From Ustulina deusta (taxonomy: Eukaryota > Ascomycota > Sordariomycetes > Xylariales > Xylariaceae): a stretch of 64,000 bases of DNA. The DNA is taken from NCBI GenBank assembly GCA_023159155.1, contig JAJNNX010000023.1:62001-126000 (forward strand), read 5' to 3'. Of the stretch, positions 35,071 through 46,570 are shown in pieces. A program made the translations under genes and the position numbers. Positions within the stretch are counted from its first letter, which is position 1. The number at the start of each line of letters is the position of its first letter. Under the pieces are notes generated by a model. That model had not been told where the DNA came from. It saw only the letters and a list, made by a program, of their open reading frames with translations, and did not search any database.

Positions 35071-35806
35071 TGATTATAGACTATATAACTGTCACGAAAT
35101 AAAGTTGGCATTCACGTAAGCCAGCAATAAAAAGTCTCTTACTACTTTCCTAATGAATGCCCCACCAGGGAGTTGCTGCAGTTATAGGCCTTTTTTTTTT
35201 AAAAACATAAGGCGCGTTACGAATAGAAGGTATAGGAGGAAAGGATAGGCGCGGAAACTTACCCGTGACGAGCCGGTTACCAAGAAGAGATGAGACGAGT
35301 TGTGATTGAGTCCATGTGGCTGCCTAGCTGGCTGACTATTCCTAGCTCAAAGATATGAATCTGCTTTAGACAAATAGAATGATTAAAAAGAAAAAGAAGT
35401 TGCAACACTACGTTTCTGTTCCGTAACAACTACATACCCCCTTTCTCTTCTTTGTACCATCCTGCAGAGAACTTAGGAAGTTCTAGATGCTAGGTATTGA
35501 AGGAAGCATCTAGAGGCACGCATAAAGATATAGTTATATTTTCCTTGTGTCATAGTTCTTGTATGCAATTGTGAGTATGCCTAATCTGCTGCTTAGGAGA
35601 TAAAAGAGGACGCAACGAAGTCTGTCGGTTCATATAAGAGCAGACACTAGGCTACCTAAACGACCCAAGGTCGAGAAAATGTGCCTAAGGCGCTGGCTAG
35701 CCACACACAACACTCCTTAAATCCCACTCACGCCTGAGCTCTCTTTCTTCCTTTTAGCCAGTTGGCAATCATTATCCATCGTCTCACATTCAGTCCATAC
35801 GACGTC
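35071..35806 (+). repeat. LTR-like dispersed repeat, copy 1
   Basis: Aligns over most of its length with 56876-57515. Shared blocks include tgattRtagactat, ggcattcacgta, gcaataaaaagtct, gctgcctagc, a ggagataaaRgg block, ggttcatataa and taaatcccactc. Differences are dominated by C/T and G/A changes. It lies directly upstream of the dynamin pseudogene. It is probably a solo LTR, with possible CAACA-type end by comparison with copy 2, but the exact tips and duplication are not resolved. Confidence 0.6.
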
Positions 35807-35872
35807 TATGATAACACGTGTGCAGTACTTTCGTCCGACACCACGAGTACCAAGCAGCCGGGGGTCGCGAAG

Positions 35873-37654
35873 ATGGACGCCTCCACGCTGGGAGAGCTGC
35901 AGACAGCAGAACAACGTCAAATCCTAGACACTATCACCCAACTGCGAAAATGTGGCCTCGACACCATATTATCTCTACCTCACTCGTTGTATGCGGTGAT
36001 CAATCCGCCGGGAAGAGTTCTCTCCTAGAAGCTTTGACGGGAGATACGTTTCCCGAGAAACGATAACTTGTGCACCAGATTCGCGACCGAGATCAATCTC
36101 CGTTGCGAGCCGACTGAGAAGGTGGCCATCAAGATCATTCCGGATAGCTCTCGGTCTGCGGACGACCAGAGAACTATCATTCTTTCTTGATGTCTATCGC
36201 CAATTTCGAGGAGTTGTCCGGTATCATGGACGCTCCAAGGAAGTGATGGGCATCGCGGAACTTGAATCTACCCCTGGGCCAGCGTTTTCAAAAGACACTC
36301 TCAGAATCGACGTCGAGGGCCCAATGCGGCCTCAGCTTGCCCTGGTCGATATCCCGGGCTTGATATAGTCCACCACCAAGGGCGTCACCGAGACCGACAT
36401 AGAAACGGTGGCCGCCATCACCGATCACTACATCCACCAGTCGAGGACCATCTGCTTCGCCGTGATCTCGGCTCAGAATGACGTAGCTAATCAAGGTATC
36501 CCCCGAAGAGTTCGCAAGTTTGACCCCAAAGGGGAGAGAACGCTTGGTATCATTACGAAGCCGGATACATTGTCAGCTGGGTCCAAATCGGAAGCTAGCT
36601 TCCTAGAACTTGCCAAGAACGAAAATGTCTTCCTCAAGCTAGGTTGGCACGTCGTCAAAAACCGAGCCTTCAAGGAAAGTGACTTCACGGCTGAGCAGCG
36701 TGCCTATTCCGAGGAGACATTTTTCCGCGACTCGATCTGGGTGGCTTTACACCAGGATTACGTCGGCGCCGACAATCTGCGCGCGAGACTGAGCCATCTG
36801 CTTTTGGAGCATAGCAAGGCTGAGCTTCCCCGTCTCAGCGATGATGTCGAAGGGTTCCTGCAGAAAGACAAGGACGAGATTGCTCTCTTGGGAGATCCCC
36901 GGGCAACAATTCCAGAGTGTCGCACGTATCTGGCGCAGCTTAGCATGGCTTGCCATGATATCTGCAAAGCTGGTGTCCACGGAATCTACGAGAACGACTC
37001 CTTCAGGTTTGGACGGGAAGAGTCATTCTCCTTAGATTCCGAGGCCTTAACTTGTTGTTTGCGTGCAGTAGTTCAGTTTATGAACAGCGGATTCGCACGA
37101 GACCTGAGAACAAAGGAGCACAAGTACAAGATTAGTGTGACCAATGGGGATAACTCGTCTGAAGAGAAGGAACATCTCGACGAGGACTCTGGCCCGACAT
37201 CATCCTCACTAAGTAAGAAGCCGTCTGTTCTTTCGGAAGAAGGTGCGATCACGTGGGATCGTAACCAAGTTCTCAAGTCCAGATGCAAGGAGCTCGCTGG
37301 CAGTTTCAACCCCAACGTCGTCGTCGAGTTGTTTTGGGAGCAATCCGAATCGTGGGAAAAACTTGCGACATCTCACGTGGAACGGATTCTTCGGCTTTGC
37401 GAGAACTTCCTCCGGGATATTTTGGCGGACCAGGCAACATCAGATGTAAAAGGATCGGTTTTGGTAAGCTTTTCTTTGTTGTTGTGATGAGCAAGATACT
37501 AATCCGACTGCTTAGGCGTTTCCTCCTGGTACACGAACTGCGAAAGCAACGCACATCTGCATTCAATGAGCTGGATCAGCTCGTGCAGGATAATAAAGAG
37601 TACCCGATAAACTACAACCATTGCTTTACGGACAATCTTCAGAAGCGGCGCTAG
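35873..37654 (+). pseudogene. dynamin-family GTPase, multiply broken
   Basis: Large GTPase of the fungal dynamin/Mx-like group, which remodel membranes or oligomerise on targets. ATG 35873 reads MDASTLGELQTAEQRQILDT. A shift leads into the P-loop VVCGDQSAGKSSLLEALTG, then TAA at 36064. The next frame gives NLCTRFATEINLR (switch I) up to TGA at 36188. Another frame brings LALVDIPGL (G3), TAG at 36366-36368 and then TKPD (G4) in a long open stretch to 37450. A canonical intron (GTAAGC ... TACTAAT ... TTAG, about 37463-37515) precedes a GED-like tail, EYPINYNHCFTDNLQKRR, which ends at a further TAG near 37652. All G motifs are visible, but there are at least four lesions, so no full protein can be made. 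Confidence 0.8.
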
Positions 37655-38034
37655 CAGAAAATGAGAGCGCAACTGCAAGGAGTATTGCCCGAGCTAACAC
37701 GACGTGTATGGGTTCAACTGGCGGTTCGAAGGCTTTGTATGCCGAGTAGGTATTGCGCCTGGAAGAATATATAATTTGCTATTTCTTGTAAACTCCCGGA
37801 AACCAATGCCGGAGGACAGTGCCTATTAATTTAGTATTTTAGTGATCATATTAATAAAGAAGAAATAGCCGGACTATATCGCAGGCTTCAACCTAACGGC
37901 GATGGAGCTTTTATAGAGCTACACACTTTTAGATGATTTAAAGAGGAGTTCTTCAACTTCAAGATGCGATGCGAGACAGAGAATCTTGAACTTCTTATGC
38001 TATTGCATTAATATGAGCAGGTTCTAGAACAAGG
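37655..38034. pseudogene. unidentified coding relic
   Basis: Around 37860-38030 the plus strand reads EEIAGLYRRLQPNGDGAFIELHTF, a stop (TGA), FKEEFFNFKMRCETENLELLMLLH, a stop (TAA) and YEQVLEQG. The composition is protein-like and the stops fit CGA-to-TGA and CAA-to-TAA changes. I do not recognise the family, and it may be the eroded tail of the dynamin gene or of another gene. Confidence 0.35.
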
Positions 38035-38075
38035 GTGCAGGCCGCGATCAGACCAAACGCGGGACAGGTTTAGTG
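38035..38075 (+). repeat. GC-rich promoter-like repeat, copy 2 of 4
   Basis: Reads gccgcgatcagaccaaacgc then gggacaggtttagtgtcc, the 34315-34360 core with transition-type differences. No gene relic follows it. Confidence 0.5.
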
Positions 38076-39039
38076 TCCTACTTACTGCAATCACTAACTC
38101 CTTGCGCTACTAACCACTATTTTTCCACAGGTAATATTGGCTGTAGTATACCAATCCTATTAACACTGGGCAGCGATTATGCAAGGGCCAAGTAGATTCA
38201 GTTGAAACCCATGCAAGATGACGGCCAGTAGGGAACTAAGTGGATGGCATAAATGCCGAAAGTGGTAAAAAACTAACTGCAGCCCCTGCACGCACATCCG
38301 CCATGTATTACCACCCTGGGTAAAAAGAAATGACACATATGGTGACCAGCCACTTAGCTCAGTAGTGAGGTCTAGCAGGGCAGCATCACCTTCAGGTTTA
38401 GTACACTTTAGTCGCTGGTAAAACACCGAATATTGTCCCATTTGTACTAGTAGTAAATATCTTGGGTAACCCCTCAAAATTAATAAAGTCACTACTAAGC
38501 TACGGCTAATACGAAAGAATCATGATGGCTATTGCCATGTTAGCCCATGGAAAAAAGGTATAAAGATGCAGGTTTGTCGCAGTGACGGCCCCGGAGCGCC
38601 CCTTTGGCTGGCCCTCAGTGCGCCGACTCAATAGTTGATCGATTAATAATCCCTATAAACACAGAGATGTCTTACTAGTATCACATACTTTGCACCGGGT
38701 GTAGTTAAGTTACACCCGGGAGATGAATGCGACACAATGCATATCTCAGTATTACCAGGACCAACCTCGGTTTATATTATTATTTGCGCACTAGAGCAAT
38801 ATGTCTCAATGAGGCGTTCCAGTTCAATTAAAGGACCAACTATACCAGGTTGCGAAAATAAATCATTTCATCATACATTCCTTTTATTCGGGCTCAGAGC
38901 GCAGCTTCTTTGCATTTCATTGAACGAATTTCCCACCTTGTCCTTGTTGCCACCTAGGACAACAAACAGACAACGTGACTTCGCAGCTGCATTTGAACAG
39001 CACCAAGCCACCGTGGGAGTTCACGTCCTTCGGCGAACT
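38076..39039. other. gene-free stretch with a hairpin
   Basis: No supportable gene. A foldback at 38695-38720 (CCGGGTGTA ... TACACCCGG, seven-base loop) may be the joined ends or remnant of a small transposon. Confidence 0.4.
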
Positions 39040-40120
39040 CTAATCTAACTCATATCCAGCGAGCAACAGACAGCAAAAATCAGGCTGTGCCACACCTTTA
39101 ACATCTGTTATCGAAGCACAATCATGATATTGCTATCATATCACCTGCCAGAGATGTTATATCGTCCCTACCACAAGACGATAGCTTTTTACCTTCTACG
39201 AGTTATAAAATTTTGAAACGGAACTTGCCAGAAGAGTTCCTGTCTGATATTTGCTACCCTGCTCGAGAGAATTTGTCCAAGACAGGGAGACAGGGAAATT
39301 GGAAGCAAACTACGTTACCGTGGCACACAACCAAAGTGCTACCATATCAGAGGGACATGGAAGCCAACCCATCGATGCTTCTATAATCACTCTTAACTCG
39401 GAGCAAAAGCATGTCCTAGATCTAGTCATAAACGAGAGACGAAACGTATTTTTTACCGGTCCAGCCGGCACCGGGAAGTCGGTACTGATGCGAGCCATCA
39501 TCTCAGGGCTCAGGAAGAGGTGGGTTCATGATCCGAAGCGCTTGGGCGTGACGGCCTTGACGGGTCTAGCAGCCTGCAATATCGGGGGCCAGGCTTTTCA
39601 CAGTTTCGCTGGAATTGGCCTCGGGAGAGAAGATTTACCAACGCTGGTAAAAAAGGTTCGGCCAGAACCATAAGACGAAAAAAAGATGGCTACATACTAG
39701 CGCTCTAATCATTGACGAAATATCTATGGTAGACAGCGATCTGTTTGACAAGCTGTCACAGATCGCCTGCGCTATTCGAAAGAATACCCGACCGTTCGGT
39801 GGAATTCAGCTGATCATGACGGGCGACTTCTTCAATTACCGCCTGTCCCGGATGGCCATCAAAAAGAAGTCAGGTTTGCCTTTGATTCGGCAGCTTGGGC
39901 CTCTTGCATTGATTATACAGTCGGCTTCACGCAAGTGTTTCGTCAACGAGATCCTGGTAGGTATAATTTAACCAAGCATAATTTAATATTGGCTAACGTA
40001 ATACTCCAGAATTTACCGATATGCTGAACGAGATACGACTTGGGACTATTAGTTATAATACCGTGCAAAAATTCGAAAATCTTTCGCGGCCATTAAACTT
40101 TAGTGATGGCATTGGAGTTA
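39040..40120 (+). pseudogene. PIF1-type DNA helicase relic
   Basis: PIF1/RRM3 5'-to-3' helicase fragments in several frames. An early frame (about 39215-39395) reads LPEEFLSDICYPA and LPWHTTK. The next frame gives the helicase start: LNSEQKHVLDLVINERRNVFF, TGPAGTGKSVLMRAI (Walker A) and GVTALTGLAACNIGGQAFHSFAGIGLG, ending at TAA near 39670. Motif II, LIIDEISMVDSDLFDKL, and GGIQLIMTGDFF follow. A shift leads to QLPPVPDG and TQVFRQRDP, a GT-AG intron (about 39957-40010) and FTDMLNEIRLG. The C-terminal half of the helicase is missing. Cellular PIF1 acts at replication forks and telomeres; this copy is dead. Confidence 0.72.
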
Positions 40121-40402
40121 CAACATAGGATAGAAAAAATCTGGTTAATCAACGGAGCGCTAAAGAAGAGTTACGCAAAGAAAGGCGTCGAAGTAAGGGT
40201 CAAGGACAACGCGTAATAGGGCGCACGACGCGCTGTACCAAGTGTGGCACAACAGGCCATAATTCGCGAAACTGTACAGCGGCTGAAGAAACGGATATAG
40301 AATCTACTATCGAAACCGAGCCCGACCATATTGGGTTGGTTCGCAGTCCAATGAGGACCCTCAGGGGTGATAGGAGCTCTTTTTCATGCAGTTTGACATA
40401 GT
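40121..40402 (+). mobile_element. transposase tail with zinc knuckle (pogo-type) relic
   Basis: The plus strand reads a Lys/Arg-rich stretch and then RTTRCTKCGTTGHNSRNC, a CX2CX4HX4C knuckle, followed by an acidic tail (ETDIESTIETEPD). A single knuckle after a basic helix is typical of the end of fungal pogo/Fot1-type DDE transposases. The catalytic domain is not visible here. It joins the PIF1 relic directly, so one was inserted into or next to the other. Confidence 0.5.
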
Positions 40403-40627
40403 TAGGAAAGGCGACGATAAGTGGCAACGTGCTCGGTCAAAGGTTCCATTGCTCCATTCGAGCTGACAATGCCTTCTCCTGTAGTCTAGGTATTTTATGA
40501 TCGCAGTTCCCATTTCTTATTTGGGAACCAAAAGATACAAAGTTTCACGACATGGGCCTATACCGCCAAGCCACTAGTCATAAGCTAATAGATCTAGTGC
40601 TGATCGGTTCCAAACTGCTGGGACGAC

Positions 40628-40960
40628 TTAGCCACAGGACCTTGGGCCTGCATACATGGGTCGGTAGGAGGTACCATTGGCGTGCGAAATCGCGATCTGG
40701 CGGAATAAGTGGGATAATCGGTGACTTCGTCGGACGTCGATAACCAAGTTATGAAGCTTCCCAACAGGACCTCGGGCCCGCCACTGAGTATAATCGGCCT
40801 CTATTAACGCTTCAGCGCCGGAGAGTTGTTGCTCAAAAGCATCGGGATGAGTGCCGAACAATAACGCTTTTGCGGCAAGGTTAATCGTGTGCCTAATACA
40901 CCTGCCGCTGCGCTTATGGCCGTCAAAGCCAAGCTCGGTACCAATAACCTCCATGGCAGT
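40628..40960 (-). mobile_element. hAT transposase fragment
   Basis: The minus strand reads RSGRCIRHTINLAAKALLF and, after a spacer, RARGPVGKLHNLVIDVRRS. These two blocks match the middle of fungal hAT transposases (RC.GH..NL..KA.LF and GP.GKLHN). The frame is open for about 108 codons, but the DDE residues, BED finger and dimerisation tail are missing, and it abuts a LINE 3' piece. It is a relic. Confidence 0.62.
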
Positions 40961-40989
40961 GCTGCTACTGCCTTCTGACCCTTAACCAC

Positions 40990-41390
40990 TTCCTGCGTCT
41001 GGCTGCCACTATACGTAGACAGTGGTTCTATACTAATGTGCAAGTAATTATAGGACTCGTAAGGCTTACGCCTCTTGCTATGCATACTGCTTACCTTCAG
41101 TCTCCGCCCAGTGCTAGCTTCGTCTGCTTGTCTCTCAATTCTGAATTGCCCTGGGACCTGCGTCTGTTTTATGAATTTGATGGCCTTGATAGCTGTTTTG
41201 CGTTTATTTAAGACTGCCCGGATGTCTCTTCTTCCTGGTATACGGCCTAATTCCTGGTTCCGGAGGTCCTTGAATCGTCGACACTGGAACAGTACGTGGA
41301 ATACGTATATCGCCCTTTGCCGCAGCTGCACTTTGGGTCCGCGATGCCCAGGACCTTCCGTTTGAAGAGGAATCCCCATTAATGAATGTA
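40990..41390 (-). mobile_element. LINE 3'-end fragment A (Tad-like)
   Basis: The minus strand reads YVFHVLFQCRRFKDLRNQEL, GRRDIRAVLNKRKTAIKAIKF and then a Gln-rich end. This is the extreme C-terminus of the same LINE ORF2 family found at 45.4-46.6 kb, with the CCHC-like C-terminal region just before it. It is truncated at both ends. Confidence 0.65.
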
Positions 41391-42205
41391 GCGGAGAGAA
41401 ATATGTCCTAGATTAAAATCTTGGGTTAACACAGCTTCCGTTTCCCTCTACTTTCCCGTAGTCTAGTTGGAGGTTGTAAAACCTAGCTGGGGCGCGCCCG
41501 GTTCGGAATTTGGGCGACTTTTTCCGAGAGACGTCCCCGAGTGTGGTGGACTAAGCCATCCTTTGACCGCATCGTTGAAAGCTGTAAGCGAATCGACCAG
41601 AGGGAAGCTAGTAGAGGGGATTGATTGATTGATTTTGAACGTGCGGTACCGTCCCTTATTAGGGGAAAACCACGCCTCCTAGAGCCATGCATTGTACGGT
41701 TAATAGAGGGATCTATTATTTACATTTCATACCACTCACATGCCATCCACGTTATTACAGGGTCTAGGGCCTAAGACCTAGCTTTGTTCCTTACCTCATT
41801 AAGATTATCTAGAACATATCCTCGGAAAGAAGCTGGTCTTATCTACAAATCGCGCCCACTCTACGTCTTCCTCTAACGCTGTTGAAAAGACTGCCTTCGA
41901 AGTGCGTTAGGTAGCAGTCAGTGTTTCCGTAGTCACCCACAGAATAATATGCGTTGGGAAGTCTTCTTTCCGCCACAGCAACAATGATTGTTCGAGTCTG
42001 TATGCCCTAACTGCTCATGGTATTGTGCAAAGTCCCCGTGTCCAGACCTCGCTCCCAGAAGCCTATGATGTATCGCTCTCTAAAAGGAGGCCAAGTGTTT
42101 GGACGCCACCGCACGGATGTGTACTCCGCTGTACCTCGGCTCGTTTTGAGCTTTCCACTAGTTCAGGAATTCTTTCTTCCTTTGCTCGTTGATAGATCGT
42201 CTTGC
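41391..42205. other. LINE-flanking, gene-free stretch
   Basis: Contains a TTGATTGATTGATT run near 41619, which may be the simple tail of a minus-strand LINE copy. No gene is seen. Confidence 0.4.
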
Positions 42206-42742
42206 CTAGGCACTCGTAGGAGGGTTCGCAGCATCCAACATCATCATGGCACCGTCCTTCGCTAGCCTGTCGGTAGCCTTGTTGCCTTCGATGTTTTTAT
42301 GTCCGGGTATCCATTTGACTGTAACGCCTGGTTCGTGTGTTGTCGCTAGCTCTTTGAAGCGTTTAAAAATGTTCCTTGATGTCTCCGGCGGGATCCCGTT
42401 CAGCCCGTCCACGACAGATGTGTTGTCCAGACAGACGAATAATCGTTTGTGGCGTCCAACGGCTCTTGCTGCTGCTAGCCCCATGAGCGCGCCGTATACT
42501 TCGGCGTCTACTACCTCTGCTTGAAGCAGCCTGCCTTTGCCTTGGCAGACCTCCTGTGTGGTTCCGCCTTTCCTGATCGTGTAGCCCCAACCCGTACGGG
42601 TGACACCTTGGTCTTGATCTCCTATTTGTGACCCACCCGAGTAGACTATGAGGTTATGTCCCGCATCTATTTTGCCCAGCCATTCCCGGAACAATTTAGC
42701 TTCTTCGTCTTTATTGCCGCGCTGTGGCGGTTTGGTGAACAA
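42206..42742 (-). mobile_element. LINE RNase H domain fragment B
   Basis: A 178-codon minus-strand frame reads a ribonuclease H domain: LIVYSGGSQIG (the D of the usual YTDGS motif is S here), AEVVDAEVYGALMGLAAA, LFVCLDNTSVVDGL and VKWIPGHKNIEGNKATDRLAK. The arrangement matches the RNase H that follows reverse transcriptase in fungal LINEs. It differs clearly in sequence from fragment C, so it is a second LINE family. The first catalytic Asp appears lost. Confidence 0.65.
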
Positions 42743-43285
42743 CGGCCTGCTAAAATCTGGTCGTGGAAACGCAGGGACGAGCTGGTAGCAGCGTTATAGC
42801 CTTGTTGGCCTGTAGCGTTCGGAAGCGGTACTGCTTCAGCTGGTGTGACAGTTGGCCAAACGGTCCAATTCCAAGCGAGAAGCCGACTAGCTCCAATAAC
42901 TATCGAACTACGAGCGGGAACGGAAGCGGCCTACAGTATTAGTGGATCTCCGTTTTCCTTGTAATGGTTGCTCCATGTGCAGGGATTAGAAACATGGTTT
43001 GGTACATCGGATCACAGGAAAAGACTAGCAGATACAGAGACTGCGAAAGGGCGTCGTCTCAAGCGTAGAAGGCTGTGACGTAGATGAGGTCAAAGGATGC
43101 CGTAAAGTCCTGTTTAATTCGTAGAACAAAATCAACTTTCTTATTATTTAATCCCCTTTGTACCGCTCGGAGATGGATTGGCAGCTATCGATGAATGCTT
43201 GGATATCTACTTATGGCGCAACCAACCTTTGCCTAAGGCCACCTCGAGATCGTATTTGAGCTTGGGCAACTCCTGCTTGACATAC
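42743..43285. other. gene-free stretch
   Basis: Nothing supportable. Probably the eroded upstream part of LINE fragment B on the minus strand. Confidence 0.35.
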
Positions 43286-44085
43286 TTAACGAGAAGTCTG
43301 CCTAGTACATGCAGGGCATTGACTCTCTCCGGTCCCCCCAACCTGTAGCTGGCGTTCCCATTGCTTGATAGTAGGTACCAATATTGTCACGGTGAGCTGA
43401 GCCATCATCTGGATCCATTCATCACGAGGTGATGCTTCATCATACTCAACCCACCAATCTGTCAAACGTTGGCCGGTGTGTATAGTTCGAGTAAGTAGTC
43501 TGGAGTCGGCGGAAATAACACCGGGCTCGAAAACCTGGCCATCTTGAATGTCGATTAAGTCATCCATAGCCGTCTGTTGTATGAAGGCAGCAGCAAACAA
43601 ATCACCCAGGATCTTGTTTCTTCTCCGAGCCGACATGTTGAAGAAGGCTTCATTGGCAATATCTTTGAACTTTTCGTACGTCTTGGGGCCATCATATGAC
43701 GTGTCGCTTTTCGGTTGAAGAACGTCTGAGTAGGAAATATGGATGTTGTGGCGTTCAAGAACGGCTAATATATATATGGTTAATGGGGGTTTATAGAATC
43801 GGTAGTGGTAGCGGGGACTTGCTATTCATAGCTCGAAGTTTGTCGAGACCGATCGTAGGTGGTAGCTGGATGACGTCTTCTAGTGTGGCTGTCCTGTTTA
43901 TACGAATCCTTGTAAGTCGTGCCTCGTGGCAATAGGTAGCGATACTTACCGGACAGCCTCAGCAAGAACAATTGCCTAGATTTGTTCTGGATCTGGGCAG
44001 CCGACTTCAATGGCTCGCCCATGACGTGGGCAGAAGGGCGCACCGCAGTTGTCGCACCGACGGCCGGGTGAGATTTGGAACGGCA
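43286..44085 (-). pseudogene. unrecognised fungal gene with CxxC start, probably broken
   Basis: The downstream exon on the minus strand (about 43740-43286) is open and reads DGPKTYEKFKDIANEAFF, ARRRNKILGDLFAAAFIQQT and GVISADSRLLTRTIHTGQ, ending at 43286. An upstream piece from ATG near 44083 reads MPFQISPGRRCDNCGAPFCP, RHGRAIEVGCPDPEQI and then a TAG. A GTAAGT donor near 43952 and an AG acceptor near 43760 would join them, but the phases disagree, so at least one indel as well as the stop is present. The CDNCGAPFC motif suggests a small zinc-binding unit. I do not recognise the family. Confidence 0.45.
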
Positions 44086-44156
44086 TGTTAGGTAGGAAAG
44101 GGCAGGGACCTAGGGCACGAGGTGAGGGTAATCGCCTGGCTGTTGTGGTGATGGTA

Positions 44157-44187
44157 GGTAGTAGTAGTAGTAGTAGTAGTAGTAGTG
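44157..44187 (+). repeat. (GTA)n microsatellite
   Basis: About ten units of GTA in a row. It makes the Leu-rich run seen in a minus-strand frame, so that frame is not evidence for a gene. Confidence 0.9.
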
Positions 44188-44289
44188 ATGGCGGGGATCT
44201 GAAGAATAAGGCTTGAAGAGAGGGTCGGCGATTCCGTGTTGTGTGTGGTTGATAAAAACTAAAGATGTAGATGGGTGACGGAGCACCCA

Positions 44290-45046
44290 TTCAGTGTGGC
44301 TAGTGTGGCTTCGGTAGCCACTGGCCCCCTAGGGTGGCCGCTAGTCTCATCTACACTCCAACATCAATCCCACCCACCCTAGAACCTACCTAGGTAGCCT
44401 AAGGAGCTACATGCGACTTGTTGCTCTATGTGCTTTCTGCTTGACGCGACGCGGTGATAGCGGACGTGGAAACGCGTCAAAGCGCCTTTCGCCAAATGCA
44501 TCGATCTTCCACAACATGCTTCGAACGAGGATATCATCCTATCAGCTTCTTGAAGGAGATCAGAGACTCTAACCTCGTAGTTGTATTCCTTAAAAAGCAG
44601 AAGGTGGCCCAACCTAGAAATTAGCCAGTTTGTACCGGAGGAACAAATTTAAAGAAAATAAGCGTGCACAGCCACAAAGTGGCGCGCCGGCTAGCTTACC
44701 CTAGACACAGTGGCCAAGTACTAATACTAAGTACCAATTTCTACTGCTTTGGAAGTACCTATGCTCTTCTGGATGGTGTGGTTGGTACGGGCAATGCCAA
44801 AACGACCTCGAACGTATGGAATAAAGATGTCTTCAAGCCAATCCTTAGCAATAGAGTTACTTGTCTACCCTTTGGGCGAAAATTTAAAGCGCCAGTCTTC
44901 GTATTGTTGCGCTACAACAGGGCACAACAGAATATTCGGGCTTATCCTATTCGCCGGGATTACATACAGAAGAGCTATCATCTCCTCCTAGCTCAATGGT
45001 TGGTCAGTAAGCACCTCAGGACGGCGTAATTGTCGTAACGATTGAT
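44290..45046. other. gene-poor stretch
   Basis: Two plus-strand frames overlap at 44664-45029. The segments GVVGTGNAKTTSNVWNKDVF and CCATTGHNRI look protein-like but occur in different frames and are not recognised. Probably transposon debris. Confidence 0.35.
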
Positions 45047-45240
45047 ATGTTTCTTGAGCACCAGAAACAGGCTACGCAGCAGATCGCCCTTCTTCAAGAG
45101 CGTGTCCAGTCGCTTGAAGATGCTGAGGACATGGCAATTGACGCCGTGCGAGAGATACGTGACGGGGTTATTCCGCGAGTCGAACAACACCACGAGAGCC
45201 TTGAAGCCCTAGCGGCAGCTATTAATCGAAACCCTTACTG
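45047..45240 (+). pseudogene. coiled-coil fragment of unknown gene
   Basis: Sixty-odd codons (EHQKQATQQIALLQERVQSL, DAVREIRDGVIPRVEQHHES) with heptad-like spacing predict a coiled coil. The frame then runs into the antisense strand of the LINE fragment, so the 215-residue frame to 45694 is a chimera and only the first part is likely to be a real coding remnant. The family is not recognised; it may be a retrotransposon gag-like piece. Confidence 0.4.
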
Positions 45241-45374
45241 CTTGAACTTCCGGGACTGCTTGGAAGGGTCGAAAACTTCGGGGATTGTTTCAGACGACGT
45301 TAACATTCTGATTGACTTGTATGGCGGGAGGGGGACTTTTGATGTGCAGGATGGAAAAAGAGGGTATACTGTTT

Positions 45375-46570
45375 TGCATCCGAGGCCCTTGAATTGCCCT
45401 AGGACCCGCGTCTGTTCTGAGAATCTGATGGCATTGACGGCTGTTTTACGCTTGTTCAAGACTGCCCGGAGGTCTCCTCGTCCTAGTATACGGCCTAGTT
45501 CCTGGTTCCGGAGGTCCTTAAATTGTCGACACTGGAACAGTACGTGGAGTACGGTTTGTCGCCTTTCGCCGCAGCTGCACTTTGGGTCCGTAATGTCCGG
45601 GACCTTGCGTTTGAAGAGGAAATCCCTGAGGCCGATCTTCTCTGTGCGTAGTTGGACTAAAATTGCGCTGTGCCGTTTGTTAAGATCTTCGTGAAGCTCG
45701 AGTACTTTTCGTGTCGGTTTAGGGGTGTGCCGGAATGTGGTTCTGCCTTTGGTTTCGATCCGCCAGCTCACTTCCCAGTGTCTCTTGGCCTCTTTGTGGT
45801 TCCACGTTTTCAGGGTTGCCTTGAGCGAGAATAGCTCTTCCGGTTGTGCTGCTTTCTGGCCTCGGGTACCATCTCCTCTCCATCCGGTGGCTTCCTTGGC
45901 TGCCTGGTCGGCCTCCTCATTTCCTGGAATGCCTCTATGGGCCGGGATCCATCGGATTTCCACGGGTAGGCCGTCTTCCTGTAGGTCCTGGATCCGTCGC
46001 GCGATTCCTTTTAGGAGGTATGCTCCTGATTTCCCTAGTGGCGTAGCCGACGATCTGATGGCCGCCTGGTTGTCGGTGTATATTACGACCTTGTCTCTTT
46101 TGTGTCCTTGTTGTCGATCTTCTTGTGCTATTTGTAGCGCCATGCTGATGCCTTGGAGTTCTCCAGCGTATACCGTCGACACGGTGTCACTGCCCATATA
46201 CGCTCTTTCTGTCTGTTTTATCATGGGACATACGGCTGCTGCGCCAATGTGCCCGTCGATACCACTTCCGTCGGTGTAAATAAGGATAGAGTTCTTCCCA
46301 CTTTCAAGTTCTCTTCGGTGTTCAGATTCTGCCTGTTCTGTATCCGCCCCTGTGCGTGTTGTTGGGCCCTCCCACCATGGGGGCGTGACGTAAGGGGGTA
46401 TTATTTCTTGGTCTAGCCCGGTAGGTTCTCTCCTTCCTTGCAGTTCTTGATAGATTCTCTTAAGCGGGCTCGTGTATTTCTGCTTGTCTTCTGTCTCGAA
46501 CCTGTGCTTCTCTAGTTCGGGGGTATCTTGGCTCGAAAGGGTTTTTTCTATTGTTTCCGCATTATGTTTC
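45375..46570 (-). mobile_element. LINE ORF2 3' portion, fragment C (Tad-like)
   Basis: The minus strand carries the end of a non-LTR retrotransposon polyprotein. Upstream blocks read EIIPPYVTPPWWEGP and then IYTDGSGIDGHIGAAAVCP, the start of RNase H. A 329-codon frame follows with STVYAGELQGISMALQIAQ, YTDNQAAI and RWIPAHRGIPGNEEADQAAK, and finally KCSCGERRQTVLHVLFQC, the C-terminal zinc motif. The RNase H residues (D-E-D-H-D pattern) look intact, but reverse transcriptase and endonuclease are missing, so it is a 5'-truncated insertion. The last 40 residues of the frame belong to host sequence. Confidence 0.78.

Noticed and set aside
39040..40120. PIF1 helicase as part of a Helitron
   Set aside because: No Rep/HUH domain, no 5'-TC or CTRR hairpin end, and the sequence matches cellular-type PIF1 with an intron.
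43976..44290. Leu-rich membrane protein on the minus strand
   Set aside because: The Leu run is the translation of a (GTA)n microsatellite.
45725..46279. 184-residue plus-strand frame
   Set aside because: It is the antisense of the LINE RNase H domain, which is clearly coded on the minus strand.
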